A stretch of DNA of 64,000 nucleotides from Bacteroidota bacterium (GCA_024278975.1 JAJRSD010000072.1:1-64000); one strand, 5' to 3'. Positions 53,302 to 63,185 are shown, numbered from the stretch's first letter. The notes: generated from the sequence alone by a model not told the origin. Numbers and translations are program-made.

Positions 53302-53985
53302 CTATTTTTTAAAACAGTACCCATAACCCATTTTCCCTTTAATGAATTGCCCATATTGGGCTATTTTTTTACGAAGTCGGGCAATGTTTACATCCACATT
53401 TCGTTCGGTAACAATTACCTCATCGCTCCAAATGCGGTCGAGTATTTCTGTTCTTGCAATATATTTTCCGCGATACTTTAAAAGTAGTGCTAAAATGTCA
53501 AATTCTTTGCGGGTGAGGTTAATTTGATTTCCACTAATTGTAACCGTTTTACTTGTTGTGTCAACCTCTAAGTCATCGGCTTTTAAAATGTTATTTGAGG
53601 ATAAATCGCCAATCCCGCGTTTTAAAACCGCTTTAACTCGTGCAACCACCTCTTTTATCGAAAATGGCTTTGAGATATAATCGTCGCCACCAACATTAAA
53701 TCCTGTCAACAAATCGTTCTCGTCAGTTTTTGCTGTCAGAAAAATAATGGGTATGGTAAGTTGCAACTCTTTTCGAATCTTTGCAGCCATTTTATACCCC
53801 GACATTCCGCCCATCATTACATCTAACAAAATCAGGTTAAATTTGTCCAATGGCTTCTTCAAAGCTTCCTCGGCTGAGTATGCAATTTCGGCTTCAATAC
53901 CTTCGCTTGCTATATTAAATTCCAGAATTTCGCAGAGGTCGTGTTCGTCGTCAACTATTAATATTTTTGGTGATTGATTGCTCAT
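53302..53985 (-). CDS. phoB: PhoB/OmpR-type response regulator
   Basis: 227 residues from MSNQSPKILIVDDEHDLCEI at 53985; the frame extends to 54006. Receiver domain 7-122 with phosphoacceptor Asp55 in LILLDVMMGGMSG, and Lys near 106 in GDDYISKPF. C-terminal winged helix about 130-225 (LTRKEFDILALLLKYRGKYI, ERNVDVNIARLRKKIAQYG). Probably activates the porin-pst operon through the site at 59588-59605. Confidence 0.92.
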   Translation of the reverse strand: MSNQSPKILIVDDEHDLCEILEFNIASEGIEAEIAYSAEEALKKPLDKFNLILLDVMMGGMSGYKMAAKIRKELQLTIPIIFLTAKTDENDLLTGFNVGGDDYISKPFSIKEVVARVKAVLKRGIGDLSSNNILKADDLEVDTTSKTVTISGNQINLTRKEFDILALLLKYRGKYIARTEILDRIWSDEVIVTERNVDVNIARLRKKIAQYGQFIKGKMGYGYCFKK

Positions 53986-54061
53986 TTTTTTTAGTTTCGA
54001 GTTCAAAGTCTAAAGTTCAAAGCTCTTAAATTGTTAATCATTATTCGCCAATCGTTAATCA

Positions 54062-54745
54062 TCATTCAATTGTTTTGTGCCGAATATCTTTCCCCTCAAT
54101 TGAATAAATAGCCGCTTCGGCAATATTAGTAGCGTGGTCGGCAATGCGCTCAATGTTTGTAATCATTCCATTCAAATTAATAAAACTCATTAAAAGCTGT
54201 TTGTTTTCGCTGGAGCCGCTACTTTTTTTTATGGCTTTTTTAAGCATTTTATTATTTATTTCGTCAACAACCGCATCGTTCTTTATGGTCCAAATTGCGT
54301 ACTCTTTATCGTCGTTTGTAAAAGCAAGTAACGCTTTATTAACCATATTCGAGCTCTGAAAAAGCATATTCGAAATTACTTCGGATAGCTCGGTATATAC
54401 CTTTGGTGTTTTTATTTTCTGAATAAAATTGAGGATATTTATTACCATATCACCAATTCGCTCGAGACTGATAATTATACGATAGCAGGCAATTATTTTT
54501 CTGATATCGGAAGCAACCGGTTGATACAAAACTATGGTATTTACAATTTTATCGCTGATTTTAACTTCCAGTTTATCCAGTTTTTTTTCAACTCCAATCA
54601 TCTGGTCTCTTATTTCCGAATGAATTTTTGTTTCTCCGGTAGATACAAGTTTCTCAAGCGAATCGAGCTGACCGAGCAGCAAATTTGCAAATGCTTCGAA
54701 GTCGGTTAGAATACCATTTATTGCAACGTCTTTTTTTGAAGTCAT
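54062..54745 (-). CDS. phoU: Phosphate signalling regulator PhoU
   Basis: 227 residues, all-helical; two PhoU repeats. IACYRIIISLERIGDMVINI near residue 87 and LNGMITNIERIADHATNIAE near 194 carry the metal-binding E-R-x-x-D pattern of the family. Negative modulator of the Pst-PhoR signal. Between pstB and the response regulator gene. Confidence 0.92.
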   Translation of the reverse strand: MTSKKDVAINGILTDFEAFANLLLGQLDSLEKLVSTGETKIHSEIRDQMIGVEKKLDKLEVKISDKIVNTIVLYQPVASDIRKIIACYRIIISLERIGDMVINILNFIQKIKTPKVYTELSEVISNMLFQSSNMVNKALLAFTNDDKEYAIWTIKNDAVVDEINNKMLKKAIKKSSGSSENKQLLMSFINLNGMITNIERIADHATNIAEAAIYSIEGKDIRHKTIE

Positions 54746-54775
54746 TATTTCTGAAATTTAGTGAAATTAAAAAAA

Positions 54776-55558
54776 TTAACCGAATTTTCCTGTTAAGTAC
54801 TCTTCTGTCCGGCGATCTTTTGGTTTAGTAAACATATCTTTTGTTTTACCATATTCAACCAGTTCTCCCAAATACATAAACATCGAATAGTCAGAAATCC
54901 GGGCAGCCTGCGACATATTATGCGTAACCATTAAAATAGAATAATTCTCTTTCAGCTTTACCAACAGGTCTTCAATTTTCGAGGTTGCCACAGGGTCGAG
55001 TGCCGAAGTTGGTTCGTCGAGCAAAATTACCTCGGGATTAAAAGCAAGCGCGCGTGCAATACAAAGTCGTTGCTGCTGCCCACCCGAAAGGAAACTCCCC
55101 TTTTTATATAATGTATCTTTTACCTCATCCCAAAGAGTAACATCGGTTAGAGAGCGTTCTACAATTTCGTCGCGCAATTTTTTCTTTAAACGAATGCCAT
55201 TCAGTTTATAACCGGCAATTACATTATCGTAAATGCTCATTGTTGGGAACGGATTTGGATGCTGAAAAACCATGCCTGCCATGCGGCGTAATTTTATGGT
55301 TGGCATATCCGAAATATCGTTCCCGTTCAGAATAATATCTCCTTTGGTTTCAATATTTTCGTAGAGTTCGTGCATTCGGTTAATGGCACGTAGCAGGGTG
55401 CTTTTCCCACAACCCGACGGACCCATAATTGCTGTAACACTATTTCGTTTTATGTCTGCTGTAACATTATCAACTGCATATTTACCTTTATCGTACGACA
55501 CCGATAAATTTCGGATTGACAAAACCGGGTCTTTTATTTTTATTGAAAAATTGTTCAT
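54776..55558 (-). CDS. pstB: Phosphate ABC transporter ATPase PstB
   Basis: 260 residues from MNNFSIKIKDPVLSIRNLSV at 55558; a frame to 55588 overlaps pstA. Walker A GPSGCGKST near residue 46, signature LSGGQQQRLCIARAL near 157, Walker B EVILLDEPTSALDP near 175 and the H-loop THNMSQAARISDY. Drives phosphate import with PstC, PstA and PstS. Confidence 0.96.
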   Translation of the reverse strand: MNNFSIKIKDPVLSIRNLSVSYDKGKYAVDNVTADIKRNSVTAIMGPSGCGKSTLLRAINRMHELYENIETKGDIILNGNDISDMPTIKLRRMAGMVFQHPNPFPTMSIYDNVIAGYKLNGIRLKKKLRDEIVERSLTDVTLWDEVKDTLYKKGSFLSGGQQQRLCIARALAFNPEVILLDEPTSALDPVATSKIEDLLVKLKENYSILMVTHNMSQAARISDYSMFMYLGELVEYGKTKDMFTKPKDRRTEEYLTGKFG

Positions 55559-55568
55559 TCTAACTATT

Positions 55569-56456
55569 CTATTTTGTTCGTGCAGCAATTCTTTTCGACA
55601 TAATATTTAGGGTTAAAACCATCGCCATTAAAAGTAGCGACGAGCTCCAAATAAGGTCAACCATATTTGGGTCGTTGTAAAATTCCCAAATTAAAAGCGG
55701 AATTGCGCTTGTTGGTTTCGAAACGTTGAAATTTATAATTGTGCTTCCCAAAGCCGTCAACATTAGGGGGGCAGTTTCTCCAAGAACTCTCGAAATACCC
55801 AACAATATCCCGGTTAACAACCCGCTAAAACTTGTGGGAATGAGCACTCTAATAATTACTTTATAATAGGGAACTCCCAATGCCAGTGCCGCCTCTTTTA
55901 TAGTTTGTGGTATCATTTTCAGTGTCTCTTCGGTTGACCGGACTATCATCGGTAACATCATAATCGACAAAGAAACACTACCTGCCAGAGCAGAAAACCC
56001 ATTGGTAACCGGCTTTACAATCCACATATAAGCAATTAATCCTAAAACTATTGATGGAACTCCCTGCAAAATATCGGAGACATTTCTGATTAAATTAGCG
56101 AGGAATTTCCCCGGGTTTTCGTACAGATAAATACCAGTTACAACACCCACCGGAATTGCAATTACCGATGCGAGAATTACCATTAAAAGTGTTCCTGTAA
56201 TTCCGTTTGCAATACCTCCGGGAATGGTTTCGCCATTGGTTAATGCGGTCATCGCTTCAAAAGTGTCGGGTGGTGTTTTTAATATAAAATCGAAACTTAT
56301 CTGTTTGATTCCTTTGGCGATAAGCTTGTATATAATCAGTATAATGGGCAAAATAGTAATAACCGAAAGAGCAACAACAAGACTTTTAAAAGCCTTATTT
56401 TTTAAAGTTCTCGTTTTAAGGTTGTCTGTTAATATTTTATTTGCAATGGTGCTCAT
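55569..56456 (-). CDS. pstA: Phosphate ABC transporter permease PstA
   Basis: 295 residues, six hydrophobic segments; GIANGITGTLLMVILASVIA near residue 81 and the ABC permease EAA loop TIKEAALALGVPYYKVIIRV near 186. Second membrane subunit of the Pst complex. 6 bp after pstC. Confidence 0.95.
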   Translation of the reverse strand: MSTIANKILTDNLKTRTLKNKAFKSLVVALSVITILPIILIIYKLIAKGIKQISFDFILKTPPDTFEAMTALTNGETIPGGIANGITGTLLMVILASVIAIPVGVVTGIYLYENPGKFLANLIRNVSDILQGVPSIVLGLIAYMWIVKPVTNGFSALAGSVSLSIMMLPMIVRSTEETLKMIPQTIKEAALALGVPYYKVIIRVLIPTSFSGLLTGILLGISRVLGETAPLMLTALGSTIINFNVSKPTSAIPLLIWEFYNDPNMVDLIWSSSLLLMAMVLTLNIMSKRIAARTK

Positions 56457-56462
56457 TTCGAT

Positions 56463-57314
56463 TTATGCCATTTTTTTAATGATGAATTTCCCCAAAGCAT
56501 TAATAATTCCGGTAATCAGAAAAAGTAAAAGTCCGACAGCAATAAGTGCACTTAATTTCAATCCTTCGGCCTCCCCAAACTGGTTGGCAATTACACTCGC
56601 CATTGTGTTTCCGGTGCTGAACAGCCCGTTAGGGATTACGTTCGAATTTCCTATTAACATAGTAATTGCCATTGTTTCTCCAAGTGCCCGCCCAAACGAT
56701 AAAATGTATCCTGCAACAATTCCCGAACGTGCAGTAGGAACAATCACATTTGTTATTACTTCTAATTTTGTTGCCCCAAGAGAGTATGCAGCTTCTTTTA
56801 ATTCGTTGGGAACCATTGTAATAATTTCGGTACTTAGTGAAGTTGCATAGGGAATAATCATTATTGCCAAAATTATGCTTGCCGTAAAAATTCCAAATCC
56901 CTGATTGGGCAATCCTAGATCTATTAAAACAGGGCGTAAAATATAAAAGCCCCATAAACCATAAACGATGGAGGGAATTCCCGCAAGCAGATCAACCATC
57001 ATCCCCAGCACTTTTGCCATTTTTGTTCCGCGGAAATATTCGCCCAAAAAAAGTGAAGCAGAAAATGAGAGTGGCAAACTAATCAACAAAGCAACAACCG
57101 AGGTAATAATTGTACCGGCAATAAAAGGCAGTGCCCCATAATTTTCTTTGCCTTCGGTGGGGTTCCAGTTATTTGAAAAAATAAACTTCAGCCCAAAATT
57201 TTTGAATGCCGGAATTGCTCCCTGAACCAAAGAAAATAGAATTCCACCCGCAACAAATAGTATGATGAGTGATGAAAATAGAAGTACTGCTTTTGTTATT
57301 TTATCGCTGTTCAT
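56463..57314 (-). CDS. pstC: Phosphate ABC transporter permease PstC
   Basis: 283 residues, about six hydrophobic segments. YGALPFIAGTIITSVVALLI near residue 59 and the EAA loop ELKEAAYSLGATKLEVITNV near 172 are typical. Partner of PstA. Confidence 0.95.
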   Translation of the reverse strand: MNSDKITKAVLLFSSLIILFVAGGILFSLVQGAIPAFKNFGLKFIFSNNWNPTEGKENYGALPFIAGTIITSVVALLISLPLSFSASLFLGEYFRGTKMAKVLGMMVDLLAGIPSIVYGLWGFYILRPVLIDLGLPNQGFGIFTASIILAIMIIPYATSLSTEIITMVPNELKEAAYSLGATKLEVITNVIVPTARSGIVAGYILSFGRALGETMAITMLIGNSNVIPNGLFSTGNTMASVIANQFGEAEGLKLSALIAVGLLLFLITGIINALGKFIIKKMA

Positions 57315-57359
57315 CGAGTCTTTATGAAATCTATATAAGACAAATCATTCATTAATCGA

Positions 57360-57426
57360 CGTCATTCCGAACTTGATTCGGAATCTGTTAATTTGAAAAA
57401 GATGCTGAAATAAATTCAGCATGACG
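57360..57426. repeat. REP-like palindromic element between pstS and pstC
   Basis: Two hairpins, ATTCCGAA/TTCGGAAT (57364-57371 and 57377-57384) and ATGCTGAA/TTCAGCAT (57402-57409 and 57415-57422), are framed by CGTCAT (57360-57365) and ATGACG (57421-57426), so the whole can form a larger cruciform. Elements of this CGTCATTCCGAA type are dispersed in many Bacteroidota genomes. It may stabilise or attenuate the operon transcript after pstS, as is known for REP elements elsewhere. Confidence 0.75.
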
Positions 57427-57445
57427 TTTAAATAAACAAAGTCAC

Positions 57446-58519
57446 CTATTCTAACAATTTGGCTCCATCAAAAGTTACAGTGCGTAAAATCGATTTTGCC
57501 TTTTCAACAGCGGCAACCGGCAGCGGGGCGTAATGAACTTTCTCTGCCTGACTTTGTGCTTTTTCGCTAACTAACCACTCAAGAAAAGTTACGGTTGCCA
57601 GAGCTTGTTCTTTTGAGCGGCCGTTGTAACTCTGCTCTTTGTATACAATAATCCAGGTAAAACCGCTAATCGGGTACGAATTTGGGTCGGCAGAATTAGT
57701 AAGCGTGATTCGTGTGTCAGCCGGGATCTCGCCTTGCGCGGCTGCACTTACCGATTCTATTGAAGGTTCAATATAATTACCCGAACTGTTCTGAACTTTA
57801 GCAGTTTTTATTTTTAGCGCGAAAGCGTATTCAGAACCGATGTAACCAATTGCACCTTCGGTCTGTTTTATAGTTCCGGCAACTCCGGGACTTCCTTTGG
57901 CTCCCATTCCAACCGGCCATAATAGCGATTTTCCTTTACCAACTTTATCTGCCCATTTAGTGCTGATTTTGGTCATGTAATCACTAAAAATATACGTTGT
58001 TCCGCTACCGTCCGATCGGTGAATAAACGTTATGTCCATGTCGGGCAGCGAAATTCCTGCGTTGTTGCTTTTAATTGCGGGGTGATTCCATTTTGTAATT
58101 TCGCCCATAAATATCTTTTCGAGAAGCGAATTAGATAATTTCAGACCTTCAACTCCCGGTAAATTGTACGCAATTACCACAGCTCCCAGCACTGTTGGAA
58201 TATGAACTACTTCGGCAGGCATTTTTGAAAGTTTGTCGTCGCTTAAAAAGGCATCGGTTGCACCAAAGTCAACCACTTTATCGGTCAGGCTGCGAATTCC
58301 GCCGCCCGAACCAATTCCACCGTAAGTTAAAAGAGTTCCCGTTTCGGAAGTATAAGATTTAAATACCATGTTATAATATGGCATCGGGAATGTTGCACCG
58401 GCAGCGGTTAAAGTTACTTTCTTGCTGCTTGCCGATTTCTCGTTTCCTTTTTTGTTTGAACTGCTGTTACAACTGCTCAAAGCAAAAATCACTAAAATAA
58501 TTGTTACTAAATTTTTCAT
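57446..58519 (-). CDS. pstS: Phosphate-binding lipoprotein PstS
   Basis: 357 residues; lipobox LSSC near residue 17. AAGATFPMPYYNMVF near 39, GGIGSGGGIRSL near 64 (phosphate-binding loop), VDFGATDAFLSDDKL near 83 and HRSDGSGTTYIFSDYM near 166. Binds phosphate in the periplasm for PstCAB. 25 bp after the porin gene. Confidence 0.95.
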   Translation of the reverse strand: MKNLVTIILVIFALSSCNSSSNKKGNEKSASSKKVTLTAAGATFPMPYYNMVFKSYTSETGTLLTYGGIGSGGGIRSLTDKVVDFGATDAFLSDDKLSKMPAEVVHIPTVLGAVVIAYNLPGVEGLKLSNSLLEKIFMGEITKWNHPAIKSNNAGISLPDMDITFIHRSDGSGTTYIFSDYMTKISTKWADKVGKGKSLLWPVGMGAKGSPGVAGTIKQTEGAIGYIGSEYAFALKIKTAKVQNSSGNYIEPSIESVSAAAQGEIPADTRITLTNSADPNSYPISGFTWIIVYKEQSYNGRSKEQALATVTFLEWLVSEKAQSQAEKVHYAPLPVAAVEKAKSILRTVTFDGAKLLE

Positions 58520-58544
58520 TTGTTTTCTGTTTTCTGAATATTGC

Positions 58545-59543
58545 TTAAAATTTTACTTCACAGTTTAAAAACATGTCAACGCGGTTCGATCTGGTATTAT
58601 CGTCGGGCGACCAGTTTCTAAAATTCGGCGCAAGTTTTACTCCTTTTATTGGTGAGTATTCTATTCCTGCAATAATATATTGTCCGTTTGCATCTATTTG
58701 CCAGGGGCTGTTTTCGCCGTCGAGAACCGATGAATTTAACTTATCGTACCGGGCAAATATTTTTATTTTATCAGAAGGTTTAAACGATGAGAAAAACGAC
58801 AGACCATAAGTGTCTTTTCCTTCAATTTTTCTGAAATTTTTCTGATAATTATATTCACCGGCAACCATAAATTTGCTGTTGTTATAGGCTAAAAATGTTG
58901 CCACCGACTGCTGTTTTGTATCTGCTCCCATAACATCGGCATAAACCCGTGCAGTAATATTTTTAATGGGTTTGACGGTAATCCCCACCGCATATCGCAA
59001 AACCGAATCTCTTTCAATGCGTTTGTAACCTTCGCCATTTGTTATGGCAAAATCGGCACTAATAAATTTGGCAAATTTATAATCAACTTTTGCTCCGAGA
59101 TCGGCACTGGCATTAAACCCGTAGGCATCTTGAAACGATTTTAAAATATAGCGGTAACCCCAAATTTTTTCCGAAACTTTAAATTGGGTGGTCGAAATCA
59201 TTCCGAACGATGCAGAGAATTTATCTTTTCTATATCTGAAATAGGCATTCTTTAAAAAAGCAGCAGCCTGAAATTTTCCGACTCCCGGATTTCCTACATC
59301 TAACACTAGTTTCCCGTACCAGTTTTCGCTGAAATTATATTCGTAACCTAAATAAGCGCGGCGTATTTGAAATTGCGAAAAAGTCTCATTGTCGTTGAAT
59401 GTTGTATGAAAGTTGGCAAAAATCAGAGCAATTGGCCTTCCGTTTGGTTGAAACTCGTTGGTTAAATTTTGAGTAAATCCGGTGGTAAAAATACTCATCA
59501 TCATAAAAAGTAATACAACTGATTTTATCATTCTACTTAACAT
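58545..59543 (-). CDS. Phosphate-selective porin-like outer-membrane protein
   Basis: 332 residues with a signal peptide (about 1-24, ending TTGFTQ) and regularly alternating amphipathic strands; the C-terminus ends in a strand (RVDMFLNCEVKF) with a terminal Phe, as for outer-membrane beta-barrels. Family similarity is to OprO/OprP-like porins (e.g. FSENWYGKLVLDVGNPGVGK, KFSASFGMISTTQF). First gene of the pst operon, so probably brings phosphate across the outer membrane. Confidence 0.8.
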   Translation of the reverse strand: MLSRMIKSVVLLFMMMSIFTTGFTQNLTNEFQPNGRPIALIFANFHTTFNDNETFSQFQIRRAYLGYEYNFSENWYGKLVLDVGNPGVGKFQAAAFLKNAYFRYRKDKFSASFGMISTTQFKVSEKIWGYRYILKSFQDAYGFNASADLGAKVDYKFAKFISADFAITNGEGYKRIERDSVLRYAVGITVKPIKNITARVYADVMGADTKQQSVATFLAYNNSKFMVAGEYNYQKNFRKIEGKDTYGLSFFSSFKPSDKIKIFARYDKLNSSVLDGENSPWQIDANGQYIIAGIEYSPIKGVKLAPNFRNWSPDDNTRSNRVDMFLNCEVKF

Positions 59544-59587
59544 TGATTTTTATCATCGCAAAAGTCGGTGAATAGAATTACATCGAA

Positions 59588-59605
59588 GTTACTAAATTGT
59601 TACAA
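59588..59605 (-). promoter_or_regulatory. Candidate PHO box before the porin-pst operon
   Basis: On the minus strand TTGTAAC-AATT-TAGTAAC: two 7-bp direct repeats separated by 4 bp, the 11-bp periodicity used by PhoB dimers. It lies 45-62 bp upstream of the porin start, a suitable place for an activator binding in the -33 region. The repeat sequence differs from the E. coli consensus, so this is a structural argument only. Confidence 0.5.
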
Positions 59606-59753
59606 AACGATTAAATTTTTGGGTTATGAATAATTTTGAAAAACCTAATTTGCTATTATTTTTTAGTTCTATTTTTATCTTATCAGAAAAATAAAACATT
59701 AGTCATCTCACAATTTCTCAGAGTGGACACAATTATTAAATACTATTGTATAA

Positions 59754-61646
59754 TTACCGTGCAAATTCAACCCCATACTCTTTAGGATTTAAATCCCATT
59801 TTTCAAACAGCCAATCTGCTATCCGCAAATCGTATTTCTTAAGGCTCTTTGAATCTGCTGTTTTTACCATATCTACAACACCTTCAATAATCTCAGGTGA
59901 CTTTTCATTGGAGTAATCGATAACATTTAAGGCGTGGCAGCGGGCAAATTCACTCTGGTTCTTCAAAACAGCAAGTAGCGCATTCTTCGCGTCTTCCTTT
60001 TCACCCAAATAATACAAAGCCTCGGCAGCCACAGCCACAACACTTGCCGACTCATCGTTTAAGGCAGCTTTTAATTCTCCGATTGCCGGAGTAGCTTTTT
60101 CACCCAAAATTAATAGTCCGGTAGCTCCCCAATAACGAACTGCACTTTCATTGCTTTTCAGATACAATTTCAGTTTGTCAATATTTTCAGCTTTACCTAA
60201 AGTTGCAATTTCAGCGGCATCCATAATTACATCTAAATTAATTTTATCGGAGCGCATATAATCGTACATCGGAATATCTCCGGCACGTTCAACACGGTCG
60301 GCTTCGGGAATAAATCCGGTATCTTTAATTTTTGTAACCCAATTTTTATTGGCAGCGCGCATTCGTTCAAGCACCTTTTTGTAATCAGGATTTTCAGCCA
60401 GATTATTAATTTCCCATGGATCATTTTCTGTGTCGTATAGTTCCTCAACGGGTTTCGATTCCCAAAATACACTCTGTGTTTTATTGCATTCTCCGTTTAA
60501 ATATGCTTGTTCCCACGAACCAATTGAAGGAGCGCGCCACAAATAATTTATATGCTGACCATAAATTCTGTATGGCATATAATTTCTGATATAACGGTAT
60601 TCTTTATCGCGTACGGCACGGCACATATCGTAACGCTCGTCCATTCTTCCACGAAACATATAAACATATTCAGGGTCGGCAGTTTTTTGTTTACCCAAAA
60701 ATGCGCTGCCTTGCAGATAGTCGGGAATTTCGATTCCTACAATGCTTAATAATGTTGGAACTAAATCGACAAAACTTATCAAACGATCAACCTTCGAATT
60801 TATCTTTTCAGCAGGAAATAGATACTTATATTTTTCAGGAATACGAATTATGAATGGTACACGCGTTCCGGTTTCGTAAACATATCGTTTGCTGCGGGCA
60901 AGAATTCCGCCATGGTCACCGTAATAAAAAACAATTGTATTTTCTGCCAAACCCCAATCATCGAGCTCTTTTAATTTATCGCCAATCCATGTATCCATAT
61001 CTTCTACTTTGTCGTAAAACTGAGCCCAGTCGTGTTTCATTTCGGGTGTTGCAGGATGATAAGGTGCAATTTTTACTTCCTCCGGATTATGTCTCAAATC
61101 TTCGTTGGGTATCGACTTAAAAATACAATGCTCGTGCGAAATATTTGTATTGAAAACAGCAAAAAACGGTTTCTCATCAGGTCTGTTTTTATAGTGTGCT
61201 TTGTTGCTGCTCTCATCCCATATTTCATTTGGGTCGATGGTATTTGTGTTGTAATCGGTTTTTGCATTGTTGGTACAATAATAGCCGGCTTTGCGCAAAT
61301 ATTCGGGATAAGTTTTAACCGATTCAGACTTTGGGTAATAACTTCGCATATGCTGATTACCGTTTGAACAGGCATAAACTCCGGTAATAATTGTGTTTCG
61401 TGCCGGTGCACAAACAGGAGCATTTGCATAAGCGTGTGTATATAAAAATCCTTCCGACGCCAGTTTGTCGAGATTTGGAGTTGTTGCAAACTCGTCGCCG
61501 TAACAACCCAAAAGCGGACTGTTATCTTCGCTTACCAACCAGAGAATATTTGGGAGTTCGCGTGGAATTTCCTGTTTGCAACTGTTGAAAGTTAATACAA
61601 AAAGAAGAAGAAGGGGGAACAGGACTGTTATTTTTAAAGGTCTCAT
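59754..61646 (-). CDS. Sulfatase (N-sulfoglucosamine type) with C-terminal HEAT-like repeats
   Basis: 630 residues: lipobox-like FNSC at 20-23, sulfatase domain about 30-470 with metal ligands in LWLVSEDNSPLLGCYG, and CAPAR at 79-83 (formylglycine site of the C/S-x-P/A-x-R type, here Cys). FYYGDHGGILARSKRYVYE near 240 supplies further active-site residues. Residues about 495-600 form three HEAT/PBS-lyase-like repeats (VRYWGATGLLILGEKATPAI). Resembles heparan N-sulfatase-like members. Secreted glycosaminoglycan or algal-polysaccharide degradation is likely. An anaerobic or aerobic sulfatase-maturating enzyme is needed from elsewhere in the genome. Confidence 0.9.
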   Translation of the reverse strand: MRPLKITVLFPLLLLFVLTFNSCKQEIPRELPNILWLVSEDNSPLLGCYGDEFATTPNLDKLASEGFLYTHAYANAPVCAPARNTIITGVYACSNGNQHMRSYYPKSESVKTYPEYLRKAGYYCTNNAKTDYNTNTIDPNEIWDESSNKAHYKNRPDEKPFFAVFNTNISHEHCIFKSIPNEDLRHNPEEVKIAPYHPATPEMKHDWAQFYDKVEDMDTWIGDKLKELDDWGLAENTIVFYYGDHGGILARSKRYVYETGTRVPFIIRIPEKYKYLFPAEKINSKVDRLISFVDLVPTLLSIVGIEIPDYLQGSAFLGKQKTADPEYVYMFRGRMDERYDMCRAVRDKEYRYIRNYMPYRIYGQHINYLWRAPSIGSWEQAYLNGECNKTQSVFWESKPVEELYDTENDPWEINNLAENPDYKKVLERMRAANKNWVTKIKDTGFIPEADRVERAGDIPMYDYMRSDKINLDVIMDAAEIATLGKAENIDKLKLYLKSNESAVRYWGATGLLILGEKATPAIGELKAALNDESASVVAVAAEALYYLGEKEDAKNALLAVLKNQSEFARCHALNVIDYSNEKSPEIIEGVVDMVKTADSKSLKKYDLRIADWLFEKWDLNPKEYGVEFAR

Positions 61647-61852
61647 TTTATTGTTTTTTTACTGACCCGTAATATTAAGAAAAATACTTAGAAGGGGAAA
61701 TGTCGAATATTATTTAGATTCAATATAAACTACGGGGGTAATAATGTTTTTTTTAAATAATAAAATGCCGTAAACTGCATTTCTAGAATGAAACAAATAC
61801 GCTTGTAAAGCTTACAGATAAATAACAGCACAGACTATTAAATCAGTTATTA

Positions 61853-62924
61853 TGCAACCCATACTTTCGCAAACAATTAACAAACTAATTATTATTAGCC
61901 TTTTGGTCAGCTCCCACACCAAAAGGTAATTACTATCTCAAAGGGATTTATGTAAATGTTCCTGATAATTAATATCGCTCTCAGTAAAGGGCAAAAAAGT
62001 AACCCAGCCCTTAAAAAGAACCGGGTTACAAGTATCTAAATTACTTATTAACCGGAAAGCTGGCGGCTTTCCAATAAAAATTCAAAATTAGGAATGTATT
62101 TTACCAGAGACGATGGAGATGTTTTTGCATATTATAAGTTCGCAAGTGGCAATAAATTTACATTTAACTGCAACCTGGTTGCCACTTCAATTACACTTAC
62201 CTCCGACAAAAGATTAAAAACGAATATTAATAAGTTGGGGAACACATTAGATATGCTTACAAAACTTGAAGGAGTTAGTTATATACTAAACCCCTGAGAA
62301 GATGACAATAACGGAATGGGAGTGGAAACATCGGATATGTCGGAGAAAGAAAGAAATGCATTAATTGAGTACCAAAAAGAAAAAGAGAAGTATTTGGCTG
62401 AATTAGCGAAAAAAAAGAGACTCGGTTTTGTTGCCCAAGACCTTCAAAAAGTTTTTCCTGAACTTGTTGAACAAAATTCCGATGGTTATTTAAGTATTGA
62501 TTATATTGGAATTATTTCGGTTTTAGTTGAAGCAGTAAAAGAGCAACAGAAAATAATAAATAATCTCTCGGCGCAGGTTAAATCAATTGAAAACGACTGC
62601 TGCAATAATAATCTTAAAAGTGGATCAATAGATGGCAGCAACGGATTGAATACGGATGACAACCCGGCTAAACTGTACCAAAACACACCTAACCCGTTTA
62701 ATAATCAAACAACTATACGATTTGAAATACCGCAAACCGTACAAAATGCCCAACTGCATATTTGTAACATGGTTGGCACTCTACTAAAAACTATTACAAT
62801 TAACCAAAGAGGAACCGGGCAAGAAACTATCTCGGCAAACGAATTTAATGCCGGTATGTATTTGTATAGTCTGGTTACCGATGGTAGAATTATTGATACT
62901 AAACAGATGTTGTTGACGGAATAA
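61853..62924 (+). pseudogene. Decayed T9SS protein with S74 chaperone domain
   Basis: A start-like MQPILSQTINKLIIISLLVS at 61853 is soon closed. After several lesions, sense frame resumes at about 62055 and runs KLGMYFTRDDGDVFAYYKFA, then LTSDKRLKTNINKLGNTLDM (endosialidase-chaperone/S74 signature SDKRLKTNI), ending at an in-frame TGA (62295-62297). The same frame continues EDDNNGMGVETSD to a T9SS sorting domain (NTPNPFNNQTTIRFEIPQTV, GTGQETISANEFNAGMYLYS). One nonsense mutation plus an N-terminal deletion explain this. The last piece (62316-62924) can encode 202 residues. Confidence 0.85.
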
Positions 62925-62946
62925 ATAACATTTTAAAATTTAATAA

Positions 62947-63141
62947 ATGAAATACACACTAACGCTACTAATACTTTTAAACTTCATAAATGTTTTTGGT
63001 CAAACCGAATGGGCACCAATTGGAGCAAAGTGGTATGTTACAAAGGTTGAAGGAGTAATGCCACCTAAAGCAGGGTACACCCTGTAGAAGGTGATGAAAG
63101 ATACAGCCATTCAGAACAAATCGGTTAGAATAAATGAATAA
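62947..63141 (+). pseudogene. Truncated secreted-protein gene remnant
   Basis: A 46-codon frame starts MKYTLTLLILLNFINVFGQ (signal peptide) and TEWAPIGAKWYVTKVEGVMP, ending at TAG 63085-63087. The same frame then continues KVMKDTAIQNKSVRINE to 63141. The two parts match the start and a downstream segment of the kind of T9SS cargo protein common in this phylum (EWAPIGAKWY), so an internal part has been lost. Not functional. Confidence 0.75.
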
Positions 63142-63185
63142 GCTATATTTTTAACTGTATTGTTTTGCATATTACCGTACGACGA

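Noticed and set aside
62295-62297. In-frame TGA as selenocysteine codon
   Set aside because: The gene is a T9SS sorting-domain protein, already damaged upstream; no SECIS-like hairpin is evident and a Trp codon (TGG) mutation is simpler.
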